DNA from: Methylobacterium sp. E-065
GTDB taxonomy: Bacteria > Pseudomonadota > Alphaproteobacteria > Rhizobiales > Beijerinckiaceae
Direction: 5' to 3'
Length of the DNA: 64,000 bases
Assembly (NCBI RefSeq): GCF_022829605.1
Contig: NZ_JAKSYD010000077.1
Coordinates: forward strand, 1 to 64,000
Below the pieces are notes generated by a model. It was not told where the DNA came from, did no database searches, and saw nothing but the letters and a program-made list of their open reading frames with translations. The position numbers and the translations under genes were made by a program. Shown piece by piece: positions 33,493-42,264 of this stretch (the stretch's first letter is position 1; the number at the start of each line of letters is the position of its first letter).

Positions 33493-33583
33493 GCGCGCAG
33501 GTCGCCTTTGCCAAAGGCCGCCCGCGCTTAGGCCGTCCCGCCGGGTCGGTCCCGACCCTACCCTGCCCTGTCCGGAATCCGAC

Positions 33584-35137
33584 ATGTCCAACGATGTCCC
33601 CGCCTCCGCCGCACCGGACGATCCGTCGGCCGCCGCATCTGTGCGGCAGTTCGTGACCTTCCACGTCGAGCGCGAAACCTACGCGGTGCCGCTCGCCGAG
33701 GTGCAGGAGATCATCCGCCTGCCCGAGATGGTCGAGGTGCCCCTGGCACCCCCGGCGCTGGCGGGCCTCGCCAACCTGCGTGGCTCGGTCCTGCCCGTCG
33801 CCAGCCTGCGCCGGCTGTTCGCCCTGCCCGACCGGGGCCACGACGACGCGACCCGGGTGGTGGTCATCAACCGCGCTGGCGGCCACGGGAGCGGCCAGGA
33901 GATCACCTCCGGCTTCGTGGTCGACCGGATGGCGAGCGTGATCACGGCCGAAGCCGGCGAGATCGAGGGCGCCGACGGTCTCACGGCCAGCGCCGAGGCC
34001 GACCTGCTGTCGGGGGTGATCAAGCAGCCGGCCGGGATGGTCACGATCATCGATCTTGGCCGGCTGCTCCAGCGCAGCGGCTCGGGACGCGGCAGCGGTG
34101 GCAGCAGCCGCCACGCCGAGGGGCCGGCCGAGTTCGGTGCCGTGGCCGCGGCGCGGGCCGAGGGCGAGGCCTCCGACGAGATCCAGCTGGTCTCGTTCGA
34201 ACTCGCCGGCCAGGAATACGCCCTGCCAATCGAGCACGTGCAGGAGATCGTCCAGGTGCCGGAGGTGGTCAGCGAATTGCCAAACGCCGAGCGTCACCTG
34301 ATCGGCGTGATCAATCTGCGCGATCGGCTGCTGCCCCTCGTGAGCCTGCGCACCCTGTTCGGCCTGCCGGCGGCGCCGCTGGGCGAGCAGAACCGCATCG
34401 TCGTCGTGTCCCTGGGGACCGCGTCCGTGGGCATCGTCACCGACACCGTGAAGGAGGTGCTGCGGGTCGCCCGCGCCGTGGTCGATCCGCTGCCCGAGCT
34501 GCTCGCGAATGGCGGGTCGCTGCGTGAGGTCGAATCGATCTGCCGGCTCAACGGCGGCAAGCGGCTGGTCTCGATCCTGTCGGCCGGCCGCCTGTTCGAC
34601 ACCACCCAAATGTCCGGCGACCGGGCCGTCGAGGAGGGAACCATGCAGGAGACGCGCGGCGGGACCGAGGTGGCGCGGGCCGACGAGGAGGAGCAGTTCG
34701 TCGTGTTCCGCCTCGCCGACGAGGAGTACGGCGTGCCGATCGAGGCGGTGCACGAGATCGTCCGCGTGCCCGAGCAGCTGACCCACGTGCCGCGTACGCC
34801 CGCCTTCATCGAAGGCGTGGTCAATCTGCGCGGGGCCGTGCTGCCGGTGGTGGATCAACGCCGCCGCTTCCAGCTGCCCGATGCCGAGCGGAACGACCGC
34901 CAGAGGATCATGGTGTTCGCGATCGCCGGGGTGCGGACCGGCTTCATCGTCGACTCGGTCTCGGAAGTCCTGAAGATCCCCCGCTCGGCCATCGTGCCGG
35001 CGCCGGATCTCGCGCAGGACGACGACAACGCCGTCGAGCGGATCGCCAACCTGGCGGATGCCAAGCGCATCATTCTGATGGTGAACGTCGACCGGCTGCT
35101 GAGCCGGCACGAGGTCGCCGACCTGAAGGCGGCGTGA
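33584..35137 (+). CDS. cheW: Triple-domain CheW scaffold protein
   Basis: A 517-residue protein made of three CheW domains in tandem, at about residues 20-165, 195-345 and 370-510. Each begins with the same pattern: FVTFHVERETYAVPLAEVQE, LVSFELAGQEYALPIEHVQE and FVVFRLADEEYGVPIEAVHE, followed by NLRG-V/NLRDRLLPLV-type beta strands. The linkers are Gly/Ser-rich or acidic. Ordinary CheW proteins have one domain of about 150 residues. Such a protein could bridge several receptor trimers or CheA dimers in an array. It lies between the receptor and cheB in the same direction. Confidence 0.93.
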   Translation: MSNDVPASAAPDDPSAAASVRQFVTFHVERETYAVPLAEVQEIIRLPEMVEVPLAPPALAGLANLRGSVLPVASLRRLFALPDRGHDDATRVVVINRAGGHGSGQEITSGFVVDRMASVITAEAGEIEGADGLTASAEADLLSGVIKQPAGMVTIIDLGRLLQRSGSGRGSGGSSRHAEGPAEFGAVAAARAEGEASDEIQLVSFELAGQEYALPIEHVQEIVQVPEVVSELPNAERHLIGVINLRDRLLPLVSLRTLFGLPAAPLGEQNRIVVVSLGTASVGIVTDTVKEVLRVARAVVDPLPELLANGGSLREVESICRLNGGKRLVSILSAGRLFDTTQMSGDRAVEEGTMQETRGGTEVARADEEEQFVVFRLADEEYGVPIEAVHEIVRVPEQLTHVPRTPAFIEGVVNLRGAVLPVVDQRRRFQLPDAERNDRQRIMVFAIAGVRTGFIVDSVSEVLKIPRSAIVPAPDLAQDDDNAVERIANLADAKRIILMVNVDRLLSRHEVADLKAA

Positions 35138-35186
35138 AGCCGCCCTCGCCTTTCACCCTGACCGCTGACCAGACTTTCGCATCCCG

Positions 35187-36239
35187 ATGCCCAAGCTCCT
35201 GATCGTCGACGACTCCGCCCTGATGCGCAAACACCTGCGCATGATCTTCGAGGAGACCGGACAATTCGAGGTCCAGACCGCCCGCAATGGGCGCGACGCC
35301 CTCGATCAGCTCGGCCGCTTCGACCCCGACGTGATCACCCTCGACATCAACATGCCGGAGATGGATGGGCTCACCTGCCTGGGTGAGATCATGACCACGC
35401 GGCCCCGCCCGGTGGTGATGATCTCCTCGCTCACCAGCGAGAGCGCGGCCGTGACCCTCGAAGCGATGCAGCTCGGGGCCGTGGATTACGTCGAGAAGCC
35501 CGGCGGTACCGTATCGCTCAACATCGCCGACGCCCGCGACGAGATGGTCCAGAAGGTCCGCGGCGCGGTCGGGGCCAAGCCGCGGCGCGCCCGCGGACTG
35601 GTCGACCGGGTCCGGCGCGGACACACCGAGATCGTGAGCCGGAAGGTCCCGCAGCCGGCGACCCGGGTCGATGGCTGCGTCCTGATCGGGGTCTCGACTG
35701 GCGGGCCGCGCACCCTCGAGGAGATCCTGCCCGAACTGCCCGCCAACCTGCCCTGGCCGGTGGTGATCGCCCAGCACATGCCCGGGCCGTTCACGGGGCC
35801 CTTCGCGTTGCGCCTCGACCGACTTTGCGCGCTGAAGGTGGTTGAGGTCGCCGGTCCGATGCCGCTGGCGGCGGGGCACGTCTATATCGGCCGGGGCGAT
35901 GCCGACGTGGTGATCCAGCGCAAGCTCGGCCGGCTGACGGTGACCTCGGTACCGAGCGACCCGTCCCTGCGCTGGCATCCGAGCGTCGACCGCCTCGTGC
36001 GCAGCGCCCGGGACCTCATGCCCGCCGAGGCCCTGATCGGCGTCGAGCTCACCGGCATGGGCGATGACGGAGCCGCCGCCATGGCGGCGCTCAAGGCCGA
36101 GGGCGGGCGCACCATCGCGGAGGCGGAGTCGAGTGCCGTCGTCTTTGGGATGCCGGCCGAACTGATCCGCCTGGGCGGTGCGACGCTGACCCTGCCCGCC
36201 CGCACCATCCCCAGCCAGCTCGTCAGCTGGCTATCCTGA
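35187..36239 (+). CDS. cheB: Chemotaxis response regulator / protein-glutamate methylesterase CheB
   Basis: A 350-residue CheB. Receiver domain at residues 1-120: IVDDSALMRKHL with the acidic pair, phosphoacceptor Asp in DVITLDINMPEMDGL, and Lys in YVEKPGG. Methylesterase domain from about residue 165: catalytic Ser in LIGVSTGGPRTLEEIL, His in IAQHMPGPFTGPFA, and Asp in LTGMGDDGAAAM. It demethylates or deamidates receptor glutamates and opposes CheR, encoded two genes on. HEAT-repeat gene follows after 19 bp. Confidence 0.97.
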   Translation: MPKLLIVDDSALMRKHLRMIFEETGQFEVQTARNGRDALDQLGRFDPDVITLDINMPEMDGLTCLGEIMTTRPRPVVMISSLTSESAAVTLEAMQLGAVDYVEKPGGTVSLNIADARDEMVQKVRGAVGAKPRRARGLVDRVRRGHTEIVSRKVPQPATRVDGCVLIGVSTGGPRTLEEILPELPANLPWPVVIAQHMPGPFTGPFALRLDRLCALKVVEVAGPMPLAAGHVYIGRGDADVVIQRKLGRLTVTSVPSDPSLRWHPSVDRLVRSARDLMPAEALIGVELTGMGDDGAAAMAALKAEGGRTIAEAESSAVVFGMPAELIRLGGATLTLPARTIPSQLVSWLS

Positions 36240-36258
36240 GATCGTCGCCGAGATCGCC

Positions 36259-36858
36259 ATGGCCCTCGTCCGCAAGCAACCCGCCGCGCCAGCCCCGGCC
36301 CCCGCCGCCGGGGATCCGCGCGCGGCCCTGGACGGCGCGACGGCTGCTGAACGCCGGGAGGCGGCGCACCTGTTGGCGAGCGATCCCGACGCGGTCGACT
36401 CGCTGGCCGACCGGCTCGGACGGGAGGCGGACAAGAGTGTCCGCGAAGCGATTCTGCTGGCGCTGGGCCGCATCGGCACCGAGGCCGCGGCCGAGCGCCT
36501 GTTCGACCTGCTCGGCTCCGAGGATGTCTGGCTGCGCAACGCCGCGATCGAAACCCTCTCTGAGATGGATGCGGCGGTGATCGGCGCCCTCGACCGGGCG
36601 CTCTCGGATCTCGACAGCGACCGGCGCATCTTCGCGGTCAACATCCTGGTCTCGCTGCGCCATCGGGCGGCCGTGGACTACGCCCGCCGGGTCCTGGCCG
36701 AGGATGATCACGTCAACGTCGTCGCCGCCGCTATCGACGTGCTCGCCGAGATCGGCACCCCCGACATGATCCCGGAGATCGAAGCCGCGGCGGCGCGCTT
36801 CCCCGACGCACCGTTCCTGACCTACGCGGCCCGCGCCGCAAGCCGCCGCATCGCCTGA
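36259..36858 (+). CDS. HEAT-repeat protein of the chemosensory cluster
   Basis: A 199-residue all-helical protein with about five HEAT/PBS-lyase-like repeats from residue 30 on: VREAILLALGRIGTEAAAER, LRNAAIETLSEMDAAVIGAL, RIFAVNILVSLRHRAAVDYA and VVAAAIDVLAEIGTPDMIPE. The first 20 residues are Pro/Ala-rich. HEAT proteins are binding scaffolds. Similar genes are known in a few non-flagellar chemosensory clusters, where they are thought to be output or adaptor proteins. Tightly packed between cheB (19 bp) and cheR (12 bp), so it is part of the operon. Confidence 0.88.
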   Translation: MALVRKQPAAPAPAPAAGDPRAALDGATAAERREAAHLLASDPDAVDSLADRLGREADKSVREAILLALGRIGTEAAAERLFDLLGSEDVWLRNAAIETLSEMDAAVIGALDRALSDLDSDRRIFAVNILVSLRHRAAVDYARRVLAEDDHVNVVAAAIDVLAEIGTPDMIPEIEAAAARFPDAPFLTYAARAASRRIA

Positions 36859-36870
36859 CCGGCGGCCCGC

Positions 36871-37734
36871 ATGACCACCCCCTTCAACCCGTCGACGCCC
36901 ATCATCACCGACAGCGACTTCGTGCGCTTCCGCGACTTTTTCTACCGCAAAACCGGCATCATGTTTGCCGATAACAAGCGCTACTTCGTCGATAAGCGCC
37001 TGCACGAGCGGATGCTGACCGTTGGTCAGACCCAGTTCCGCGATTACTTCAATACAATCCGCTTCCAGGCCAGCAGCGAGGAATTCCAGACGCTCGTCAA
37101 TCTGATGACCGTCAACGAGACGTATTTCTATCGCGAGGAATACCAATTCCGCTGCCTCGTGCAGTCGATCCTGCCCGAGGTCACCCGCCACAAGCGGCCC
37201 GGCGAGCCGGTGCGGATCTGGTCGGTGCCCTGCTCGACCGGGGAGGAGCCCTACTCGATCGCCTTCCAGCTCCTCGACACCTGGCCCGATGTCGACCGCT
37301 TCGACATCGAGATCGTCGCCACCGACATCGACACCACGGTGCTCGAACAGGCCAAGCGGGGGCTCTACGGTGACCGCTCGGTCCAGCACGTGCCGAAGGC
37401 GACCCTGGAGCGCTACACGCGGCGGGTGCGCGGCGCCTACGAGGTCATCCCCGACATCCGCGACTCGATCGCCTTTGCGCGGGTCAACCTCGCCGACTCG
37501 CTCTCGACCCGGCAGTTCCGCAACTTCGACGTCGTGTTCTGCCGGAACCTGCTGATCTACTTCGACGACGCCTCGCGTCGCAATGCCGCCCAGACGATCT
37601 ACGAGGCGCTGAGACCCGGCGGCTTCGTCTGCCTCGGCCATTCGGAATCGATGAGCCGGATGTCTTCGCTGTTCGAGCTGCGCAAGTTCACCGAGGCGAT
37701 CGTCTACCAGAAACCTTTGAGCGCGGAGGCGTAG
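36871..37734 (+). CDS. cheR: Chemoreceptor glutamate methyltransferase CheR
   Basis: A 287-residue S-adenosylmethionine-dependent methyltransferase. The N-terminal helical domain (FVRFRDFFYRKTGIMFADNK) and NETYFYREEYQF precede the SAM-binding core with IWSVPCSTGEEPYSIAFQLL, ATDIDTTVLEQAKRGLY and FDVVFCRNLLIYFDD. It has no C-terminal pentapeptide-binding extension or TPR repeats. It adds methyl groups to the glutamates of the receptor helices. cheY begins one base after its stop codon. Confidence 0.97.
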   Translation: MTTPFNPSTPIITDSDFVRFRDFFYRKTGIMFADNKRYFVDKRLHERMLTVGQTQFRDYFNTIRFQASSEEFQTLVNLMTVNETYFYREEYQFRCLVQSILPEVTRHKRPGEPVRIWSVPCSTGEEPYSIAFQLLDTWPDVDRFDIEIVATDIDTTVLEQAKRGLYGDRSVQHVPKATLERYTRRVRGAYEVIPDIRDSIAFARVNLADSLSTRQFRNFDVVFCRNLLIYFDDASRRNAAQTIYEALRPGGFVCLGHSESMSRMSSLFELRKFTEAIVYQKPLSAEA

Positions 37735-37735
37735 G

Positions 37736-38107
37736 ATGGCCCGTATTCTCGTGGTCGACGATGCCACCACCGTGCGGATGTACTACCGAGACGTGCTGGA
37801 AGAGGCCGGCTTCACGGTCGAAGAGGCCGTGAACGGGTTCGAGGGCCTGGAGAAGGCCGTGGCCGAGAGCTTCGACCTCGTCCTGGTCGACGTCAACATG
37901 CCCAAGATGGACGGCTACGCCTTCCTGCGCCAGGGCCGGACGATGCCCGAGCTGCAAGCCGTGCCGGCCGTGATGATCTCCACGGAGAGCGCGGCGCAGG
38001 ACCGCGAGCGTGCCTACGCGGCGGGCGCCAACCTCTACCTCGTCAAGCCCGTGCGCCCGGAGGTGCTGACCGAGGTCGCCACCGTGATGGCTGGAGTCGT
38101 GCCGTGA
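37736..38107 (+). CDS. cheY: Chemotaxis response regulator CheY (first)
   Basis: A 123-residue single-domain receiver. Acidic pair in LVVDDATTVRMYY, phosphoacceptor Asp in LVLVDVNMPKMDGY, the switch Ser in MISTESAAQD and Lys in LVKPVRPEV. As a receiver without an output domain it must act on another protein, possibly the HEAT protein or a motor encoded elsewhere. Its stop codon overlaps the cheA GTG start (GTGA), so the two are translationally coupled. Confidence 0.93.
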   Translation: MARILVVDDATTVRMYYRDVLEEAGFTVEEAVNGFEGLEKAVAESFDLVLVDVNMPKMDGYAFLRQGRTMPELQAVPAVMISTESAAQDRERAYAAGANLYLVKPVRPEVLTEVATVMAGVVP

Positions 38108-40698
38108 CCAACGCCCTGCTCGCCCAGTTCATCCCGGAGGCGCGCGAACTCCTGGAGCGCGCCGGAAGCGGCCTGCTGGCCCTGGAGAAGGCGCATAGCG
38201 CCGAGGCCCTCGACGAAATCTTCCGGGCGGTCCACACCCTCAAGGGTACGTCCGGCCTGTTCGACATCGCGCCGCTCACCAACTTGGTGCACGCGGCCGA
38301 GGATTTGCTGGTGGAGGTCCGGGCGGGCCAACTCGCCCTGGAGCCCGAGATCGTGGACGGGCTCCTCGACAGCCTGGATCTCGTCGGCCACTGGATCGAC
38401 GCGCTCGAGACCCGCGAGGTCCTGCCGGATGACGCCGCGGATGCGATGTCGGGCCGGGTTGTGACCCTGCGCGGCTGGCTCCAAGTTGGTGGCCCGGCGG
38501 CCGCGGCCAGCCCCGTGGCCAGCGAGGCGGCGCCGGACTGGATCGGCGCCCTGCCCGAGTCCGTGCGCCAGGCCGCCTACGCGGCGGGGGGGCCTCTGAT
38601 CGCCTGGAGCTACGAGCCTGACGAGACCTGCTTCTTCCGCGGCGACGATCCGGCCCACCTCGTGGAACAGGCGCCCGGACTCCTCGGCGTGCGCGTGCTG
38701 CCCCGGGAGACCGTGCCCGCGCCCGAGTTCTGCGACCCCGTCCTGAGCTGGCTGCGCTTCGAGGCGCTCTGCGCCGCCCCTGCCGAGGCCTTGTCCGAAC
38801 ATCTGCGCTACGTCAGCGATCAGGTGCAGCTGAGCCCGATCACCAAAGACGCTCTCGTCATCCTGGCGGGCCCGGAGGACACGGCCGAGGTGTTCGGCGA
38901 TTTCGGCGTCCGGGCCCGGGCGTTGGTGGCAACCGAGGCGCGGGCGGAGCTCAAGGCCGCCGCCGCAGCGCTGCTGGGCATCATCGGCCCAGCGACCCGG
39001 CAGGCCGCCGCCCTGCGCTGGATCGCGGCCCTGGCCCCGACCGCCGACGCCGATGCGCTCCAGCGCCTCGTCGCAGCGATCGACGGCGCGGCGCCCGCCC
39101 GCCCGGTGTCCGCCGCGATGACGGCCCCGCCCACGGCTGCGGCGCCGGCCTCAACCGGTACGGACGCGCCCCTGCGGCAACGGGCGGAGGTGATCCTGGC
39201 GGCCCAGGCCGAGATGCTGGACGTTCCGGTCGAGGCGGCGCTGGATGCGGGGCGGCGCGAGTCGGTGCGGACGGTGGCTCTGCGCTGCCTGCCGCACCTC
39301 GCCCCGGCCCGGGCGCAGGCGCTGAACGCCGCCCTCGCCCAACCCGGCGATGCGGCCGCGCTCCGCGCCGTCCTTCGGGAAGGGGGAGACACGGTATCGG
39401 CGGCTGTTGTCGTCCCGGCGCCGAAGGCGGTCCAGAAGCCGGCCGTGTCCACAGCGCCCACGGTGCCCCTGGCAGCCGGCGCGCCCTCAGAAGCGTCGGA
39501 GAATGGCGCAGGATCTGGCGCGGCCCCGGCGCGGATGCTCCGGGTCGATCAGGCCAAGGTCGACACCCTGATGAACTTCGCGGCCGAATTGACGGTCGCC
39601 AAGAACGGGCTCGCCTACCTCGCCGGGCGGGTCGAGCAGGTCAGCGGCTCGCGGCAGCTCGGGCGGGAGATCAAGGAGCAATACGCGGTCATCGATCGGA
39701 TCGCCCAGAGCCTTCAGGTCGGCGTTATGGCGATCCGCATGATGCCTGTGAGCCAAGTGTTCCAGCGCTTCCCCCGGCTGGTGCGCGACACCATGCGCAA
39801 GCTCGGCAAGGAGGCCGAGCTGGTGATCCAGGGCGAGGATACCGAGGCCGACAAGAACGTCCTGGAGAGCCTCGCCGACCCGCTGATCCACATGGTCCGC
39901 AACGCCCTCGACCACGGGATCGAGACGCCGGCCGAGCGGCTGGCCGCCGGCAAGCCGGCCCAGGGGACCCTGCGCCTCTCGGCCCGCCAGGAGAACGACA
40001 ACGTCATCATCGAGGTGGCCGATGACGGAAAGGGCATCGATCCGGACGTGGTGCGCGACAAGGCGGTGCGTGTCGGCCTGATCACGCCCGATCACGCCGC
40101 CCAGATGACGGCGGATGAGATCGTCAACCTCGTCTTCGCCCCCGGCTTCTCGACCAAGGAGCAGGTCTCCGACCTGTCGGGCCGGGGGGTGGGCATGGAT
40201 GTGGTGCGCAATGCCGTCCGCAAGGCGGGCGGCGACGTCTGGCTGGCGAGCCGCTTGGGCCAGGGTAGCTGCGTGACCGTGCAACTGCCGCTGACCATGG
40301 CGGTGACCCGGATCGTCACCGTGGAGGCCCGCGGCCAGCAATACGGGGTCGCCATGGATGCGGTGGCCGAGACCGTGAAGGTGCCGCTTGGCCAGATCCA
40401 CAGGATCAAGCAGCGCGAGACCTTCGTGCTGCGCGACGCGGTAATTCCCCTGGTTCGCCTCGCCGACAGCCTCGGTCTCGCCCCCGCGACGGGCGCCCCG
40501 CCCGACGAGGAGGCCGTGATGGTCGCCCGGGTCGGGCGCGAGCGAATCGGCATCGTGGTCGACGGCTTCCGCGAGCGCATGGAGGTGATCGTGCGGCCCC
40601 TGGACGGGCTGCTCGCCGGCCTCGTGGGCTTCTCCGGTACGGCGCTGCTCGGTGACGGCCGGGTCCTCCTAGTCCTCAACCTTCCGGATCTGATCTGA
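38104..40698 (+). CDS. cheA: Chemotaxis histidine kinase CheA, long form
   Basis: An 864-residue CheA starting at a GTG that overlaps the cheY stop. Phosphotransfer domain at 1-110 with the phosphorylated His44 in FRAVHTLKGTSGLFDI. A domain near residues 160-235 (WSYEPDETCFFRGDDPAHLV) matches the response-regulator-docking region seen in some CheA proteins. A long Ala/Pro-rich, helical middle part follows to about 475. Then come dimerisation helices (RVDQAKVDTLMNFAAELTVA), the ATPase domain with HMVRNALDHGIETP, VADDGKGIDPDVV and GRGVGMDVVRNAV, and a C-terminal CheW-like domain. The long middle makes it larger than the E. coli protein (654). Confidence 0.96.
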   Translation: MTNALLAQFIPEARELLERAGSGLLALEKAHSAEALDEIFRAVHTLKGTSGLFDIAPLTNLVHAAEDLLVEVRAGQLALEPEIVDGLLDSLDLVGHWIDALETREVLPDDAADAMSGRVVTLRGWLQVGGPAAAASPVASEAAPDWIGALPESVRQAAYAAGGPLIAWSYEPDETCFFRGDDPAHLVEQAPGLLGVRVLPRETVPAPEFCDPVLSWLRFEALCAAPAEALSEHLRYVSDQVQLSPITKDALVILAGPEDTAEVFGDFGVRARALVATEARAELKAAAAALLGIIGPATRQAAALRWIAALAPTADADALQRLVAAIDGAAPARPVSAAMTAPPTAAAPASTGTDAPLRQRAEVILAAQAEMLDVPVEAALDAGRRESVRTVALRCLPHLAPARAQALNAALAQPGDAAALRAVLREGGDTVSAAVVVPAPKAVQKPAVSTAPTVPLAAGAPSEASENGAGSGAAPARMLRVDQAKVDTLMNFAAELTVAKNGLAYLAGRVEQVSGSRQLGREIKEQYAVIDRIAQSLQVGVMAIRMMPVSQVFQRFPRLVRDTMRKLGKEAELVIQGEDTEADKNVLESLADPLIHMVRNALDHGIETPAERLAAGKPAQGTLRLSARQENDNVIIEVADDGKGIDPDVVRDKAVRVGLITPDHAAQMTADEIVNLVFAPGFSTKEQVSDLSGRGVGMDVVRNAVRKAGGDVWLASRLGQGSCVTVQLPLTMAVTRIVTVEARGQQYGVAMDAVAETVKVPLGQIHRIKQRETFVLRDAVIPLVRLADSLGLAPATGAPPDEEAVMVARVGRERIGIVVDGFRERMEVIVRPLDGLLAGLVGFSGTALLGDGRVLLVLNLPDLI

Positions 40699-40943
40699 TG
40701 CCCCTCGAACACGACGGCGCAACCATCCGGCTGACGGGGCACTGTTCGGTCGAGGATGCCGAGCCCCTGCTCGACGTCCTCCGGGCAACGCCGGACGCGA
40801 CGGTCGATCTCACCGAGGCCGCGTGGCTCCACACCGCCGTCCTGCAGGTGCTGATGGTGGCGACCCCTGCCCTGCGCGGCCGCCCGGACGGTCTGGTGCC
40901 GGCGGCCTGCCTTGCCGGCCTTCCTGCGGCGGAGGCCGGATGA
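40698..40943 (+). CDS. STAS-domain-like protein
   Basis: An 81-residue protein with the alternating pattern of a short STAS (anti-sigma-antagonist-like) domain: IRLTGHCSVEDAEPLLDVL, ATVDLTEAAWLHTAVLQVL and a final AACLAGLP. The serine or threonine phosphorylated in true antagonists is not obvious, as the loop reads AAWLHTA. Its start overlaps the cheA stop by one base (TGATG), and its stop overlaps the next start (ATGA), so it is coupled on both sides. It may link CheA to the ParA-type ATPase or regulate it. Confidence 0.68.
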   Translation: MPLEHDGATIRLTGHCSVEDAEPLLDVLRATPDATVDLTEAAWLHTAVLQVLMVATPALRGRPDGLVPAACLAGLPAAEAG

Positions 40944-41704
40944 GCGCGCGCATCCTCGCGGTCGCCAATCGCAAGGGCGGCACCGCCAAGACCACCACGG
41001 TGGTGAATCTCGCCGCCGCCCTCGCGGCGCGCGGCCTGCGGGTGCTGCTCGTCGACCTCGACACGCAGGGTCATACCGGCCTGGGCTTCGGCGTGCGAGC
41101 CGCATCGGGCGAGCCGACGGTGCACGATCTCTACCGCGGCACCGGGGCGGTGGATCTTCGCGACGCCATCCGCGTCACGAACGTGCCGCAGGTCGACATC
41201 CTGCCGGCCGACCGTGGCTTCTCGGGCCCGGACGGCGCCGTCGCGCCCCTGGGTCTCGCGACGGCGTTGAAGCCCCTGGCCGCCTCCTACGCGATCACCC
41301 TGATCGACACCGCGCCGACCGCCGACGCCCTGCTGATCAACGCCCTGGCGAGTGCGCATCACGTCCTCGTCCCCACCCAGCTTCATCACCTCGCCGTCGA
41401 TGGGGTCGGGCAGTTCGCCCGCTCGTATTTCCACGTCGCCACGACACTCAACCCGGACCTGCGCGGCCTCTCGATCATGCCGGTCCAGGTCGATCTGCGG
41501 ATCACGATGCAGCGGGAAGCGCTGCAGCGGCTCGAGGCCCGGTTCGGCCGCGAACGCCTGCTGCCGGGCATTCGCTCGGACATTGCACTCGCGGAGGCAT
41601 TCGGGCGCGAAATGCCGCTCAAATACTTCAAGCCCCGGTCACGGGCGATTCAGGATTATGACGTGCTATGCAGTCACGTCATGGAAAAAGTCTTTGCGAT
41701 CTAA
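40940..41704 (+). CDS. ParA/MinD-type ATPase of the chemosensory cluster
   Basis: A 254-residue P-loop ATPase started at the ATG that overlaps the STAS stop codon. Deviant Walker A NRKGGTAKTTTVVNLAAALA with the signature lysine, Walker A-prime LLVDLDTQGHTGLGFG and Walker B ITLIDTAPTADALLINA. It has no DNA-binding N-terminal extension and no parB partner nearby, unlike chromosome partition proteins. Its place within the che genes recalls PpfA of Rhodobacter sphaeroides and ParC of Vibrio, which position chemoreceptor arrays. By analogy it should distribute the soluble receptor cluster on the nucleoid, an inference. Confidence 0.9.
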   Translation: MSARILAVANRKGGTAKTTTVVNLAAALAARGLRVLLVDLDTQGHTGLGFGVRAASGEPTVHDLYRGTGAVDLRDAIRVTNVPQVDILPADRGFSGPDGAVAPLGLATALKPLAASYAITLIDTAPTADALLINALASAHHVLVPTQLHHLAVDGVGQFARSYFHVATTLNPDLRGLSIMPVQVDLRITMQREALQRLEARFGRERLLPGIRSDIALAEAFGREMPLKYFKPRSRAIQDYDVLCSHVMEKVFAI

Positions 41705-41770
41705 AATCACCTATTGCTGGCAAAGTTAAAACGATTGTAAACTGCGCGCGCAGAAGTGGAAGGCGAGGCG

Positions 41771-42157
41771 ATGCACAAGGTTTTGATTGTTGATGATTCT
41801 CCGACGATCCTGGCCAGCATGGTGGGTATTCTCGGAGGCGCTGGATATATTACGGTCAAAGCCATGCATGCCGAGGATGCTCTCGCGCAGGTCCAGGCCG
41901 GTCTTCGTCCTGCTCTGGTCATCACGGACTATCACATGCCCGGCATGCACGGTGTTCAGCTGATCCAGGAACTGCGCAAGCTCACCCAGACACGCTTCAC
42001 GCCGATGCTCGTCCTGACGACCGAGTCCCAGCAGGAGAAGCGCGACGAGGCGCGCAAGGCCGGTGCGACCGGTTGGCTGGTGAAGCCGGTCCAGGCCGAC
42101 AAGCTGCTGCAAGTGGTGAAGCAGGTCGCCCCGTCGCTCCAGGCCATCGCCGCCTGA
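41771..42157 (+). CDS. CheY-like response regulator (second)
   Basis: A 128-residue receiver domain started at the ATG at 41771, with a purine-rich AGGCGAGGCG upstream. Key residues: VLIVDDSPTILASMVG, phosphoacceptor Asp in ALVITDYHMPGMHGVQ, Thr in VLTTESQQEKRDEARK, Lys in WLVKPVQADKL. It differs from the first CheY in helices 4-5. The 66-bp gap in front is AT-rich (TTGCTGGCAAAGTTAAAACG), so a separate promoter is possible. Confidence 0.92.
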   Translation: MHKVLIVDDSPTILASMVGILGGAGYITVKAMHAEDALAQVQAGLRPALVITDYHMPGMHGVQLIQELRKLTQTRFTPMLVLTTESQQEKRDEARKAGATGWLVKPVQADKLLQVVKQVAPSLQAIAA

Positions 42158-42264
42158 CCTCAAGGGGCTAACCCAGCTGGCGCCTTTTGCCGAACTCCGC
42201 ACGCGGGCTTCGGCCCTCGTCCGGTAGCGTGCTGCCGACCAAGCCGGAGCGACCGATTCCATCG

